From positions 1-64,000 of the forward strand of contig QCEM01000002.1 in NCBI GenBank assembly GCA_003280605.1: 64,000 nt of DNA, read 5' to 3'. The notes under the pieces are model-generated. The model saw nothing but the letters and a program-made list of their open reading frames with translations. It was not told the DNA's origin and did not search any database. Source of the stretch: SAR116 cluster bacterium AG-355-O21. Its GTDB lineage: Bacteria > Pseudomonadota > Alphaproteobacteria > Thalassobaculales > Thalassobaculaceae. How positions within the stretch are numbered: the stretch's first letter is position 1; each line of letters begins with the position of its first letter. A program made the translations under genes and the position numbers. Below, piece by piece: positions 35,940-44,623 of this stretch.

Positions 35940-36311
35940 ATGATCACCGATGAACAAGACAGTATCGGCGCACCGGACGATGATGCCGAGCCGGCGGTCG
36001 CCGTTGTTAGCCGAACGCGCGCCGAACGGGCGATCTTAAGCCTGCTTGATGCTGCCGATGATGGTGATAACAAGCCGATGAGCCTGAACCTTATCGCCCA
36101 GACGGCCGGCGGCGATCCGCGCCAAGCATCAGCCTGGCGGAAGACCTTGACCGCCTGCCGGCAGGCGTTGTTGAAATTGGAAGGCGAAGGCTTGGTGGTG
36201 GCCTTACGCAAAGGTAAGGTGGTGCCGCTGCGAAAAGCCAAAGGTTTGGTTCGCTATGCACGGCCAAGCGCCGACCTGTCTGTTGCCGACAGCGAGAGCG
36301 ACGCCGGCTAA
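35940..36311 (+). CDS. DUF3253-like small protein (winged-helix type)
   Basis: 123 residues. After an acidic N-terminus, residues 26-108 ('ERAILSLLDAADDG', 'ASAWRKTLTACRQALLKLEGE', 'LVVALRKGKVVPLRKAKGLVRY') follow the pattern of DUF3253: helix, helix-turn-helix-like block, then an RKG-containing wing and a final arginine-rich strand. This suggests a small winged-helix protein, possibly nucleic-acid binding; function unknown. It follows the DMT transporter by 33 bases on the same strand and converges with folD. The family match is by eye only. Confidence 0.6.
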   Translation: MITDEQDSIGAPDDDAEPAVAVVSRTRAERAILSLLDAADDGDNKPMSLNLIAQTAGGDPRQASAWRKTLTACRQALLKLEGEGLVVALRKGKVVPLRKAKGLVRYARPSADLSVADSESDAG

Positions 36312-36341
36312 GCTGCCGATCGGCAGGCCTGAGTGGTGCGC

Positions 36342-37238
36342 TTAAAGAGCTGCCGCCGGCACCGGCAGGTCGCGCCGCCGGCAGGCGGCGGTGACCGTGT
36401 TGCGCAGCAAGCAGGCGATGGTCATCGGGCCAACCCCGCCCGGAACAGGGGTAATGGCGGCAGCGATGGGGGCGGCTTCGGCAAACGCCACATCCCCAAC
36501 CAGCCTGCTTTTGCCGGTGCCGCGATCAGCGGCATCGATCCGGTTGATACCGACATCAATTACCGTTGCGCCGGGCTTAATCCAATCGCCGCGAATCATT
36601 TCCGGACGGCCCACGGCAGCAATCAAGATATCGGCCTGTCGGCATTCGGCAGCCAGGTCGCGGGTCCGTGAATGGGCGATGGTCGTGGTGCAATTTTCCG
36701 CTAATAACAGTTGCGCCATTGGCTTGCCGACAATGTTAGATCGGCCGACGATGACTGCCCGCAGACCGCTCAGCTCGCCAACGAAATGCCTGAGCAGCAA
36801 CAGACAGCCAAGCGGTGTGCACGGCACCAACGCATCGCCGCCGGTGGCCAAGCGGCCGGCGTTGACCACATGAAAGCCATCAACATCTTTGGCCGGGTCA
36901 ATGGCATCCAGAACAGCTTGAGCGTTAATCTGTGCCGGCAGCGGCAATTGCACTAAAATTCCGTCAACGGCGTCATCGGCATTCAATTCGGCAACCAAAT
37001 CAAGCAGTGTTTGCTGGCTGCTGTCGGCGGGCAGGCGATGCTCAAAAGAGTTCATCCCCGCCTCCAGGGTTTGGCGATGCTTATTGCGCACATATACTTG
37101 GCTGGCGGGGTCTTCACCGACCAGAACGACGGCCAGTCCGGGGGTGACGCCGGGGCCGGCAATCAGCGCCGCCACTTGGCTACCGACAGCGGCTCTTAAG
37201 TCGGCGGCAAAAGCTTTGCCATCGATAAGTGTTGTCAT
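36342..37238 (-). CDS. folD: Methylenetetrahydrofolate dehydrogenase / methenyltetrahydrofolate cyclohydrolase
   Basis: Bifunctional one-carbon enzyme, 298 residues. The catalytic tyrosine and lysine are in '[17 protein letters not shown]', the substrate loop is '[17 protein letters not shown]', and the NADP site shows '[18 protein letters not shown]' and '[11 protein letters not shown]'. The ATG at 37238 begins [18 protein letters not shown], the family start; the frame is open to 37280. The yggT gene lies upstream on the same strand, 234 bases away. Confidence 0.96.
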   Translation of the reverse strand: MTTLIDGKAFAADLRAAVGSQVAALIAGPGVTPGLAVVLVGEDPASQVYVRNKHRQTLEAGMNSFEHRLPADSSQQTLLDLVAELNADDAVDGILVQLPLPAQINAQAVLDAIDPAKDVDGFHVVNAGRLATGGDALVPCTPLGCLLLLRHFVGELSGLRAVIVGRSNIVGKPMAQLLLAENCTTTIAHSRTRDLAAECRQADILIAAVGRPEMIRGDWIKPGATVIDVGINRIDAADRGTGKSRLVGDVAFAEAAPIAAAITPVPGGVGPMTIACLLRNTVTAACRRRDLPVPAAAL

Positions 37239-37472
37239 TGTTGGGCGTTTCCTGTTGCTGGGGTTCGTGTCCTGTCGCAAGCTTTGATCCGCACAATCAG
37301 CTCGCCCGGATGAGCGTGTCTTGTCAAGTATTTGTAACGCTTGGGCATTTTCTCGCCGGTTGCACCTGCCCAGGGGAACCGCCAGCGGCGCCCGCCTGAA
37401 GGCCGGATAAACGCCCTGCCCGTCGCGCCTCCGGCGGCCCCGCCGACGTTTGGCAACAACGTTGCGGCGGCG
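37239..37472 (-). other. yggT-folD gap, possible decayed DUF167 (YggU) gene
   Basis: In many alphaproteobacteria a DUF167 gene lies between yggT and folD. Here 234 bases remain. One minus-strand frame (37235-37459) is open for 74 codons and contains '[18 protein letters not shown]', faintly like the DUF167 C-terminal strand and its SRxK turn, but the N-terminal half does not fit and no good start codon is seen. It may be a decayed remnant or chance. Confidence 0.2.
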
Positions 37473-37763
37473 CTAGTAAGGCGAGCCGGTAAACTGCTCG
37501 TTGATGAAATTGCGGATGAAATGCAGGGCCAAGATCAAGATGATTGGCGAGATATCTAAGCCGCCAAGATCAGGCAAGAAATTGCGAATCCGCCGCAGCA
37601 CCGGGTCGGTAATGCGATGGCTGAAATCCATAATCACATAGACGGCACGGTTGCTCGGGTTGACGACTTTAAAGTGGACCAGCCAGGTCATGATAATAAA
37701 AATCAACAACACCCAGGTGTAGAGCTGGATAACAGTGTCGAAGAGAATCAACAGAGATTGCAT
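37473..37763 (-). CDS. YggT family membrane protein
   Basis: 96 residues with two hydrophobic helices (about residues 4-28 and 68-85) and the conserved central 'VVNPSNRAVYVIMDFSHRITDPVLRRIR' region (shortened: NPSNRAVYVIMDFS, then TDPVLRRIRNFLP). The YggT repeat family is linked to osmotic tolerance and to membrane division or photosystem organisation in different bacteria; no specific role can be given. It precedes folD on the same strand. Confidence 0.92.
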   Translation of the reverse strand: MQSLLILFDTVIQLYTWVLLIFIIMTWLVHFKVVNPSNRAVYVIMDFSHRITDPVLRRIRNFLPDLGGLDISPIILILALHFIRNFINEQFTGSPY

Positions 37764-37900
37764 AACGGCTCACCGGTTATTGTTTTGGACCTCACGATTT
37801 GGGCCGTCCGGGGCTGCTTGTCAACATTTTGCACGGCATTTCACGCGGATTTATGTGCTGACAGCACCGGACCGTTATTCATTACGGTGTGAAATCAGGC

Positions 37901-37928
37901 TTGCGTGGCGGCAGGGAAATCCTTATCT
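37901..37928 (+). promoter_or_regulatory. Promoter-like boxes upstream of tRNA-Ala
   Basis: TTGCGT (37901-37906) and TTATCT (37923-37928) stand 16 bases apart, 52 bases before the tRNA. Each box matches the sigma-70 consensus only partly. Confidence 0.35.
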
Positions 37929-37980
37929 TCCCGGAGATCACTTCCTGCGGCGGGCTGGTTCCGTGCAGGGCCGATGATGT

Positions 37981-38056
37981 GGGGCCGTAGCTCAGCTGGG
38001 AGAGCGCCGTGTTCGCAATGCGGAGGTCAGGAGTTCGATCCTCCTCGGCTCCACCA
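37981..38056 (+). tRNA. tRNA-Ala (anticodon CGC)
   Basis: A complete 76-base cloverleaf with encoded CCA. The acceptor GGGGCCG pairs with CGGCTCC (one G-T), the D arm is GCTC...GAGC, the anticodon stem CCGTG/TGCGG holds loop TTCGCAA with anticodon CGC (reads GCG), and the T arm is GGAGTTCGATCCTCC. Transcribed rightwards, followed by 12-base repeats and a hairpin. Confidence 0.95.
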
Positions 38057-38083
38057 ATCGGCCAGATGTTTTCAAGCCACCAT

Positions 38084-38119
38084 CTCAGCCATCATATCAG
38101 CCGTCACCTCAGCCATCAT
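38084..38119 (+). repeat. Three tandem 12-base units after tRNA-Ala
   Basis: CTCAGCCATCAT, ATCAGCCGTCAC and CTCAGCCATCAT follow each other directly; the first and third are identical. The third forms one arm and the loop of the hairpin at 38107-38125. Confidence 0.7.
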
Positions 38120-38125
38120 CTGAGG
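38107..38125 (+). terminator. Hairpin downstream of tRNA-Ala, possible terminator
   Basis: CCTCAG and CTGAGG form a perfect six-pair stem around CCATCAT, followed by CTTTG. The T run is too short for a strong intrinsic terminator, so this may be a weak terminator or processing site of the tRNA transcript. Confidence 0.4.
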
Positions 38126-38215
38126 CTTTGAAATTAGTCTGAATGACATAATTGAAAGACATGCGCTCGGCCCTGCGGCTATGCTGTCAAAAGCATGTCG
38201 AGAGGGGAGAGCAGG

Positions 38216-39070
38216 ATGCAACAGCGATTAACCAAGGCAACCATCAGTCCGGCCGAGTGGGAAATGCAATTTAACCCACGCGCGGCAACACCGGATTTTG
38301 AGGCCCATGGTGCCGCCCTGGCGCCGTATAATGCGGCTGCCTTTGCGGAGCTCAACTGTCACCGAGATGTGCGGTTTGGGGAGCATCCTTTGCGCAGCCT
38401 GGATATTTTCCCTGCCGCCACGGCCAATGCGCCGGTGCATGTGTTTATCCACGGCGGCTATTGGCGCGGCCAGGACAAGGCGAACTTCGCGTTTACCGCC
38501 GGTGCTTTGGTGCCGTTGGGAATCACCACCGTGGTGATAAATTATGAACTTTGCCCGGACACCGATTTGGACGGGGTGACCGCCTCTGCCCTTGACGGCT
38601 TTGAGTGGATTGCCGCGAATATCGCCGATTACGGCGGCGATGCCGGTAATATCTCGATCTCTGGGCATTCCGCCGGTGCTCATCTGGCCGCTGAAATCAT
38701 GGCCCATGGGTACAGCACGAAACACAGCCTCACGGGGGCGGTGATGATCAGCGGCGTGTTTGACCCGGCCCCGGCCGCCGCCACCACCGTCAATGAGGTA
38801 TTGGACTTGAGTGCGGCAACCATCGAGCGCCGCAATGTGCTGTTACGGCCGGTCCTGATGCAGCCGGAAACGACGCTTGTCGCCGGCGGTGCCGAGCCGG
38901 AATTATGGGTTGATCAATCAGTTGATTATTACCATCATTTGCGCCGCCAAGGCATGCACCCAAGCTTGCATGTGTTGCCGGAGTTGAACCATTTTAATGT
39001 GCTGGGCCTGTATCTTGATGCCGATGGTCCGGTGATCAGGGCGATCCGCACCGCCGCGGCCGCCGGCTGA
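38216..39070 (+). CDS. Alpha/beta hydrolase, arylformamidase-like
   Basis: 284 residues. The oxyanion motif HGGYW is in 'VFIHGGYWRGQDKANF', the nucleophile elbow is 'SISGHSAGAHLAAEIM' and the catalytic histidine is in 'PELNHFNVLGLY'. The HGGYWRxxDK pattern is found in the esterase/kynurenine formamidase (AFMID) group, so an arylformamidase or small-ester hydrolase is likely, without proof of the substrate. The ATG at 38216 has a strong GAGAGGGGAG ribosome binding site; the ATG at 38195 lies before it and is rejected. A beta-lactamase-like hydrolase gene follows after 27 bases. Confidence 0.85.
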   Translation: MQQRLTKATISPAEWEMQFNPRAATPDFEAHGAALAPYNAAAFAELNCHRDVRFGEHPLRSLDIFPAATANAPVHVFIHGGYWRGQDKANFAFTAGALVPLGITTVVINYELCPDTDLDGVTASALDGFEWIAANIADYGGDAGNISISGHSAGAHLAAEIMAHGYSTKHSLTGAVMISGVFDPAPAAATTVNEVLDLSAATIERRNVLLRPVLMQPETTLVAGGAEPELWVDQSVDYYHHLRRQGMHPSLHVLPELNHFNVLGLYLDADGPVIRAIRTAAAAG

Positions 39071-39097
39071 GCACGTTTTATAAAGGAAACATCTGCC

Positions 39098-40297
39098 ATG
39101 ACCGCCTTGATGACTGGCGCACCTGTTGCTGCTGAAAACCAAGTGACTCTTGCCAATTGGCGGCAAGCACCTTTCAATAAATGGGGTTTTCACCATGTGA
39201 ACGAAATTGTTCCAACCGCTGAAATCCGCCATGACCCGGCTGCGGTGACGGCATTGCCGGTGGCGGCGACGCCGCTCGGCGATGTGGCCGTGAGCGCCGG
39301 TGATGGTGGGATGCTGGATTTCTCAGGCTTTTTGGATGCCACCGATACCGATGGCTTGGTGGTGCTGAAAGATGGCGCCGTCATCGCCGAGCATTACGCC
39401 AATGGTATGACGGCCGCCAGCCCGCATATCTTTATGTCGGTGTCTAAATCAGTGCTGGGCCTGATCGCTGGAATCCTGGCCGATCAAGGGGTGCTTGACC
39501 TGGCCGCGCCGGTCGAACGGGTGATACCGGAGGTTGCGGCCACGGCGTTTGCCGGTGCCAGCCTGCAGCAGCTGTTAGACATGCGGGTTGGCATTGATTT
39601 TGATGAGGATTACTTAACCACCGAAGGGCCGATCATCGCCTACCGCAAGGCCACCAATTGGAACCCGCTGGCAGCCGGCGAACAGGCCAGTGATCTGCGC
39701 CATTTCTTAACCAGTTTGACCGCCAAAGATGGCCGGCATGGCGGCAATTTCCACTATGTGTCGCCGAACACCGACCTGCTGGGCTGGGTGATTGAGCGGG
39801 CCAGCGGTGCGCGTTATGCCGATCTTCTCTCGGAGTTGTTGTGGCAGCCGATGGGGGCCGCCCGCAGTGCGCAGATCACGGTCGATCGGCTAGGTGCGCC
39901 AAGGGTGGCAGGCGGCGTCTGCACCAGCACCCGTGACCTCGCCCTGCTGGGCCAATTGCTGGCCCAAGACGGTGCCATCGGCAGCCGGCAAATCATCCCG
40001 CCGGCCTGGATCGCTGATATCACCTATGCCGGCGCGGTTGACGCCTGGGCGGCGGGCAGTTTTGCGAGCATGTTCAAAGGTCGCGAAATGCATTACCGCA
40101 GCAAATGGTATGTGGAGCGGCCCGGTGCTATTGGCGGCAGCTTGCTGTTCGGTATCGGGGTGCATGGCCAAAACCTGTTCGTAGATGTGGACCGTCATCT
40201 GGTGATTGCAAAATTTTCCTCGCAAGCACTGCCGCTGGATCCGGATTTGATCCCGTTGACCAGCCGCTGGGTTGATGCGGTGCGCTTGGCGGTTTAG
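39098..40297 (+). CDS. Class C beta-lactamase-family serine hydrolase
   Basis: 399 residues. The SxxK nucleophile motif is 'FMSVSKSVLGLIAG' (about residue 113), the second element is 'HYVSPNTDLLGWVIERASG', where the family's Y-x-N is replaced by Y-V-S-P-N, and the C-terminal strand has 'IGVHGQNLFVDV'. The motif set resembles esterase EstB and 6-aminohexanoate-dimer hydrolase rather than a true beta-lactamase. There is no clear signal peptide. It follows the arylformamidase-like gene on the same strand, probably as one unit, and converges with an MFS exporter. Confidence 0.87.
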   Translation: MTALMTGAPVAAENQVTLANWRQAPFNKWGFHHVNEIVPTAEIRHDPAAVTALPVAATPLGDVAVSAGDGGMLDFSGFLDATDTDGLVVLKDGAVIAEHYANGMTAASPHIFMSVSKSVLGLIAGILADQGVLDLAAPVERVIPEVAATAFAGASLQQLLDMRVGIDFDEDYLTTEGPIIAYRKATNWNPLAAGEQASDLRHFLTSLTAKDGRHGGNFHYVSPNTDLLGWVIERASGARYADLLSELLWQPMGAARSAQITVDRLGAPRVAGGVCTSTRDLALLGQLLAQDGAIGSRQIIPPAWIADITYAGAVDAWAAGSFASMFKGREMHYRSKWYVERPGAIGGSLLFGIGVHGQNLFVDVDRHLVIAKFSSQALPLDPDLIPLTSRWVDAVRLAV

Positions 40298-40339
40298 GGC
40301 CGGTGGGCCGGTGGGCAGGCTGCGCCGGCGGTGGTGCGT

Positions 40340-41827
40340 TTAGCGGCGGAGCCTGAAAAACAGGACCAGCGGCGCGAACATAATCGGCACGATGGTCAGC
40401 AGGTGAAAGGCGTTGATATAGCCGATCATGGCTGCTTGCCGGCGAATCTCATTTTGCGCATGGCTTTGAAAGCCGATGTCGTCAATGGCCCCGAATTGAT
40501 CGCGCCAGGGCACCATTAACGGGTCTTCAAAGATCGTCACCATGGCCCCCAAAACACCTTCGGCACCGGCGCTGGCACGGACGAAGACCAGCAAACAAAT
40601 GGCGATAAAAAAGCTGCTGCCAATCATCCGCAACAGGCTAAAAATAGCATTTCCTTGTGTCAATAAGCGGCCTTCCAGGGTGGAAAACGCCAGCACTGCC
40701 ATTGGTGTATAGGCCAGGCCAAAGCCAAAGCCGTGGATCAAATTGCACCAGAAAACATCGCTGCTGGTCATGTTGATATCGAGCTGGCCCATCCAGGCGG
40801 CGGCCGCCGCTTGGATCAGCAAGCCTGCCGCTAAGGTGCCACGGGCGCTAAGCCGGGTCATTTGTGTGACCACCAAGAAACTGAGAAAATTGCCGACCCC
40901 GCGCATCGCCAACAGCGAGCCGACCACCGCTTCGGGATAGTTGCGGAGGTCTTGCAGTAGGGCCGGAAACAAGACCAGCGGGGTATATTGCAACATGCCC
41001 ATGACCAGGGCCACCGTGACACCGAGGACGAAATTACGATCCCGAAAGCAGCGTGGGTCAAACAAAGGAGCTTTGGCCAGCGCTGAATGCACCAGGAAAA
41101 GATAGAAAAACCCCACCACCAAGGCCGCTTCGATGATGATCTCTAAGGATTGGAACCAGTCTTGGCGCTGCCCGCGATCAAGCATCAATTGTAGCGCCCC
41201 GATGGCCACGGCGATGAAGATAAAGCCTGTGAAATCAAACCGCCGGGCCGTACCCTTTTCTTCATCATCAAGAGCGATAATGGTCGGGATCAGTGCTAGC
41301 AGTCCAAGCGGCAAAATCGCAAAGAACGACCACCGCCAATCAAGGAATTCGGCAATCATACCGCCAAAGGTTGGTCCCATGATCGGCCCCATGACGCCGC
41401 CGACGCCCCACATCATAATCGCCAGCGGGTGATATCGGCGCTCAAACTTCGCCAGGATGATGGTTTGGCCCATGGGGAAAATCGGCGCTCCCAAGGCCCC
41501 CTGCAGAACGCGCAGAAACAGCAAGCTGTTCAGGTTATCGACCATCCCACAGGCAGCAGAGGCCAGGCTAAAACCCAGCACCGATATGACCATCAAACGC
41601 CGCCAGCCGAGCTTTGCCGCCAGCCAACCTGTCAGCGGTGTGGCCACCGCCGTCGCCACCAAGTTCAGCGTCAGCACCCAAGCCATCTGGTCTTGGGTCG
41701 CCGCCAAAGCACCTTTCATTTGCGGCAAGATCACGGTCACGCTGGTGATGGTGACGCCGAACACAATGGTGCACATCTGAACGGTCAGCAGGCAAAGCCA
41801 TTGTTTTGAGGTGATGTCGCGCAGCAT
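40340..41827 (-). CDS. MFS drug/metabolite exporter, DHA2 (EmrB/QacA) family
   Basis: 495 residues with about 14 predicted membrane helices. The N-terminal 'VTVILPQMKGALAATQDQMA', the motif A loop 'GWLAAKLGWRRLMVISVLGF' and motif C-like 'GPIMGPTFGGMIAEFLDWRW' are typical of the 14-helix DHA2 group of proton-driven exporters. EmrB works with a membrane-fusion partner EmrA, but no emrA is next to it, so it may act alone or with a remote partner. Start codon at 41827. Confidence 0.9.
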   Translation of the reverse strand: MLRDITSKQWLCLLTVQMCTIVFGVTITSVTVILPQMKGALAATQDQMAWVLTLNLVATAVATPLTGWLAAKLGWRRLMVISVLGFSLASAACGMVDNLNSLLFLRVLQGALGAPIFPMGQTIILAKFERRYHPLAIMMWGVGGVMGPIMGPTFGGMIAEFLDWRWSFFAILPLGLLALIPTIIALDDEEKGTARRFDFTGFIFIAVAIGALQLMLDRGQRQDWFQSLEIIIEAALVVGFFYLFLVHSALAKAPLFDPRCFRDRNFVLGVTVALVMGMLQYTPLVLFPALLQDLRNYPEAVVGSLLAMRGVGNFLSFLVVTQMTRLSARGTLAAGLLIQAAAAAWMGQLDINMTSSDVFWCNLIHGFGFGLAYTPMAVLAFSTLEGRLLTQGNAIFSLLRMIGSSFFIAICLLVFVRASAGAEGVLGAMVTIFEDPLMVPWRDQFGAIDDIGFQSHAQNEIRRQAAMIGYINAFHLLTIVPIMFAPLVLFFRLRR

Positions 41828-41911
41828 GTGACCGGCAATGAGGAGAGGACCGGCGAGTATGGGCTGATTTGCGTTTTAGTACAAACATTCTACCACTGCG
41901 TGATCAGCCGG

Positions 41912-43117
41912 CTACAGCCGGAAGCGATTGCGCAGGCCAATGCCGATCAGGAATAGCAGAATGAAGCTGAAAAACTGATGGCCCAGGAACCAAAGCTCTG
42001 AATACGGCAGCAGATGACCCAAGTCGCCCGCCGGTTGATGTTCCGTAGCGCTAACGCGGCCTGCCGGCAGAAACGGAATGCTGCTAGTGAGGACCATCAG
42101 CAGCGCATCCGGCCAGAGCGGGATTTTAAAACAATTGACCAGGACGGCTGTCGAGCCGCTGATCAAACCGCCCAGCCAGCCCACCGGCCAGGCGATGGAG
42201 CGGCCATAGTCACAGGCCCCGGCATAGATGACGTCCAACACGCTGGCGAGATAGGACCAGACGGTTTGCCAAGGCGTGTTGCCCCTAGCCCACCGCATGC
42301 AGCGGCGTTCACCGGCAAAAAACCGCAAGGCGGCCTCATGATGGCGGTTGCGCTCCGCCATTTCTTTCAGGCGGCGATATTTCGGCGCGTCGCCAGCTTC
42401 TCTGGAAGCAGCATTGATTGTTAGCGCATCTAGGTCCAAATGGGCGGTAACGATGGTACCACGCAGGTCAGGGACGCAGGTCAGTTCTGCGGCAAGTGTG
42501 ACCCCTGTTTTAAACACACAGCCGTTGAACGACAGGAACTGAATGTTGCCGGTTTCTTTGCGGTTTTGGAAACTAAACCGGCCGCCAAAGTCTATGTGCT
42601 CAAACGTGATGGCACCTTTCTGTTTAGGCTTATCCTTGCCGTTGCCAAAACTGCATTCCTTAATGGCAAAATGTCCCGTGCCGCATGTCGCATGCGAAAA
42701 GTCGATTTTGCCTTTGCCGAATGACACACCAGAAAAACTAACGTCACCACCGCCAAATTTTACGTGAGAGAAGTCGACACCTTTGCTGCCAAAGGTCGAA
42801 TTGCTAAAATTAATGTCGCCTTTGCCGAATGACGCGTTGAAAAAAAAGATGCCGTCGTCGCCAAATTCTGCGTTTTCGAAATTCACACCGCCGTCGCCAA
42901 ATAAGGCGCGTTCAAAGGTGACACCGCCGTTGCCTGTTGGAAAGTGGAACCCGGCGAAAAAAACATCGCCATAAATGCTGAAATCGATACGGGAAAAATC
43001 CACCTTGGCATCTGGGTTTTCGGCGATCCATTTGTTCCAGGCATCTTTGCCGTCAAGCCAAAGATTGACGGCGGCCTGGCCCTTTAAAACGACGGTCTCG
43101 TCTTCTGGCGTCTCCAT
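41912..43117 (-). CDS. Membrane protein with 12-residue pentapeptide-like beta-solenoid repeats
   Basis: 401 residues. Residues 66-161 are eight consecutive 12-residue units of pattern [V/I]xFxxAxFGxGx, e.g. 'VTFERALFGDGG', 'VNFENAEFGDDG', 'INFSNSTFGSKG', flanked by irregular units at 39-65 and 168-200. This is a right-handed beta-solenoid pattern related to pentapeptide repeats (Pentapeptide_3 type), but with a strict period of 12 rather than 5. A charged helix follows ('YRRLKEMAERNRHHEAALRF', about 247-267), then two or more membrane segments (about 305-350 and 378-395), so the solenoid is probably anchored at the membrane. Similar helix-plus-membrane tails occur in other pentapeptide-repeat proteins; function unknown. 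It is divergent from the Hsp70-like gene. Confidence 0.82.
   Translation of the reverse strand: METPEDETVVLKGQAAVNLWLDGKDAWNKWIAENPDAKVDFSRIDFSIYGDVFFAGFHFPTGNGGVTFERALFGDGGVNFENAEFGDDGIFFFNASFGKGDINFSNSTFGSKGVDFSHVKFGGGDVSFSGVSFGKGKIDFSHATCGTGHFAIKECSFGNGKDKPKQKGAITFEHIDFGGRFSFQNRKETGNIQFLSFNGCVFKTGVTLAAELTCVPDLRGTIVTAHLDLDALTINAASREAGDAPKYRRLKEMAERNRHHEAALRFFAGERRCMRWARGNTPWQTVWSYLASVLDVIYAGACDYGRSIAWPVGWLGGLISGSTAVLVNCFKIPLWPDALLMVLTSSIPFLPAGRVSATEHQPAGDLGHLLPYSELWFLGHQFFSFILLFLIGIGLRNRFRL
42635..42922 (-). repeat. 36-base coding repeat array (eight units)
   Basis: Encodes residues 66-161 of the solenoid protein as eight 12-codon units. The units keep the F, A/S, FG and G positions but vary elsewhere, so they are old duplications rather than a recent tandem expansion. 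Confidence 0.8.
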
Positions 43118-43286
43118 CGTGCATTCCTCATCTTCGGAATAACAACTTATAATTGTTTATTTTTTTATCAAAATACAAGTTTATGATGGCGGCTCGCAAG
43201 GACCCCATGGCGCGGGCAATGATCAGGGCCTTTAGGCCGCCAACTCTTTGCTTGGAAAAGCCGTCTGTTACCAGTAGATTAGCGCC

Positions 43287-44615
43287 ATGGTTGCGCAGAC
43301 GACAGATTGGCTGGGGGTGGATTTTGGCACCTCCAATTCCGCCGCAGCCTTTTTGCATCAAGGTCAGGTCCGACAGGTCACCTGGGCAGGCGCGGACGGC
43401 AGCGCCGCCGGCACCCTGCCGACCGCTGTTTTCTTTGATTATCAAAGCCGCAGCATGCAGGTTGGCTGGCCGGCCCATGCGGCCCTGCAGGACGGCGAGG
43501 AAGGCCGCTATATGCGCTCGCTGAAGCGTGTTTTGGGCACAAGTTTGATGGCCGAAAACCGCATCATCGGCGGCAAGCAGCGCAACTTTTTTGACATTAT
43601 TCCAGAATTTCTGGCGGTCTTGAAAGCCCGTGCGGAAAGCCAATCCGGGCAGGTGTTTCGCCATGTGGTCGCCGGCCGACCGGTGTTTTTCCACAGTCAT
43701 GATCCGGCCCGCCACCAACGGGCATTGGCTGATTTGCGGGAATGCTACCGGCTGGCAGGCTTTGATAAAATCATCTTTGTCGCCGAGCCGGAGGCGGCAG
43801 CCGTTACCAACCGCCAACATCTGCGTGATAACGCCCTTGGCATGGTGGTTGATATTGGCGGCGGCACCTCTGATTTCACGCTTTTCCATGTGCCACCGGC
43901 AGACCCGGGCGGGGCGGGCCGGGCCGGCAGAAACAGCCCGGCGGGGGTTGAGATTATCGCCTCCCACGGGGCGCGGATTGGCGGCACCGACTTTGATAGC
44001 ACGATAAATTTTCATGCGTTCATGCCGAAATTTGGCAAGGGCCAGCAGCTGACTCGGCTGTTCAGCACTGAGACGTTGACGGCCCCCAACACGGTCTTCT
44101 GGGATTTGGCCACCTGGGAGAAAATTCCTTTTCTGTATAATGCGCAGACCGCCCGGGTGGTGGCGGAATATCGTCAAATGGCGGTCAATAAGCCACCGTT
44201 TGAGCGCTTGCAGCAGGTGCTTGAGCGGCAGTTGGGCCATGATCTGGCACTGTAGGCAGAGCATGCGAAGATCACCATGAACGCCAGCACCGCACCGCAG
44301 ATCGCGGTTGATTTCGCCGCCTTGCAGGCGGGTTTTCAGCTGCCCCTGGCGCGGCCTGAGTTTGAGCGCCTGATGCAGCCTTTCCAGGCCGAGATTGAAG
44401 CCGCCATGACGGCAACTTTAAAGCTCGCCGGCCAGACCCCGGACGCGGTCAGCGATGTGGTGTTTGTGGGCGGCTCCAGCTTGATGGATTTTATTACCGC
44501 CGCCAGTCACCGGTTGCTGCCGGCGGCAACGGTCCACCGGCAATCGATCTTCACCTCGGTGGTGGATGGCTTGGCGCTGATGTCGGCAAGTGAGCCGGCG
44601 CTGGCCGCCGATTAG
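43287..44615 (+). pseudogene. Hsp70-like (YegD family) chaperone split by an in-frame amber codon
   Basis: Residues 1-322 (43287-44252) carry an actin-like ATPase: phosphate-1 'GVDFGTSNSAAAFL', 'EPEAAAVTN' and phosphate-2 'VVDIGGGTSDFTLF', then 'GGTDFDSTI'. A TAG at 44253-44255 follows 'LGHDLAL'. The same frame continues without another stop as 'AEHAKITM' and on to 'VVFVGGSSLMDFI', the adenosine site of the same protein, ending at 44615. So one gene of about 442 codons is interrupted by one stop. A single C-to-T change of CAG would explain it; readthrough, a sequencing error or a decayed gene are all possible. As translated, the first part lacks the adenosine site and should not work. Confidence 0.85.
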
Positions 44616-44623
44616 CGGCCGGC

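Noticed and set aside
43128-44264. 378-codon frame antisense to the Hsp70-like gene
   Set aside because: Tempting because the sense gene is broken, but the sense strand carries all ATPase motifs and the antisense product shows none.
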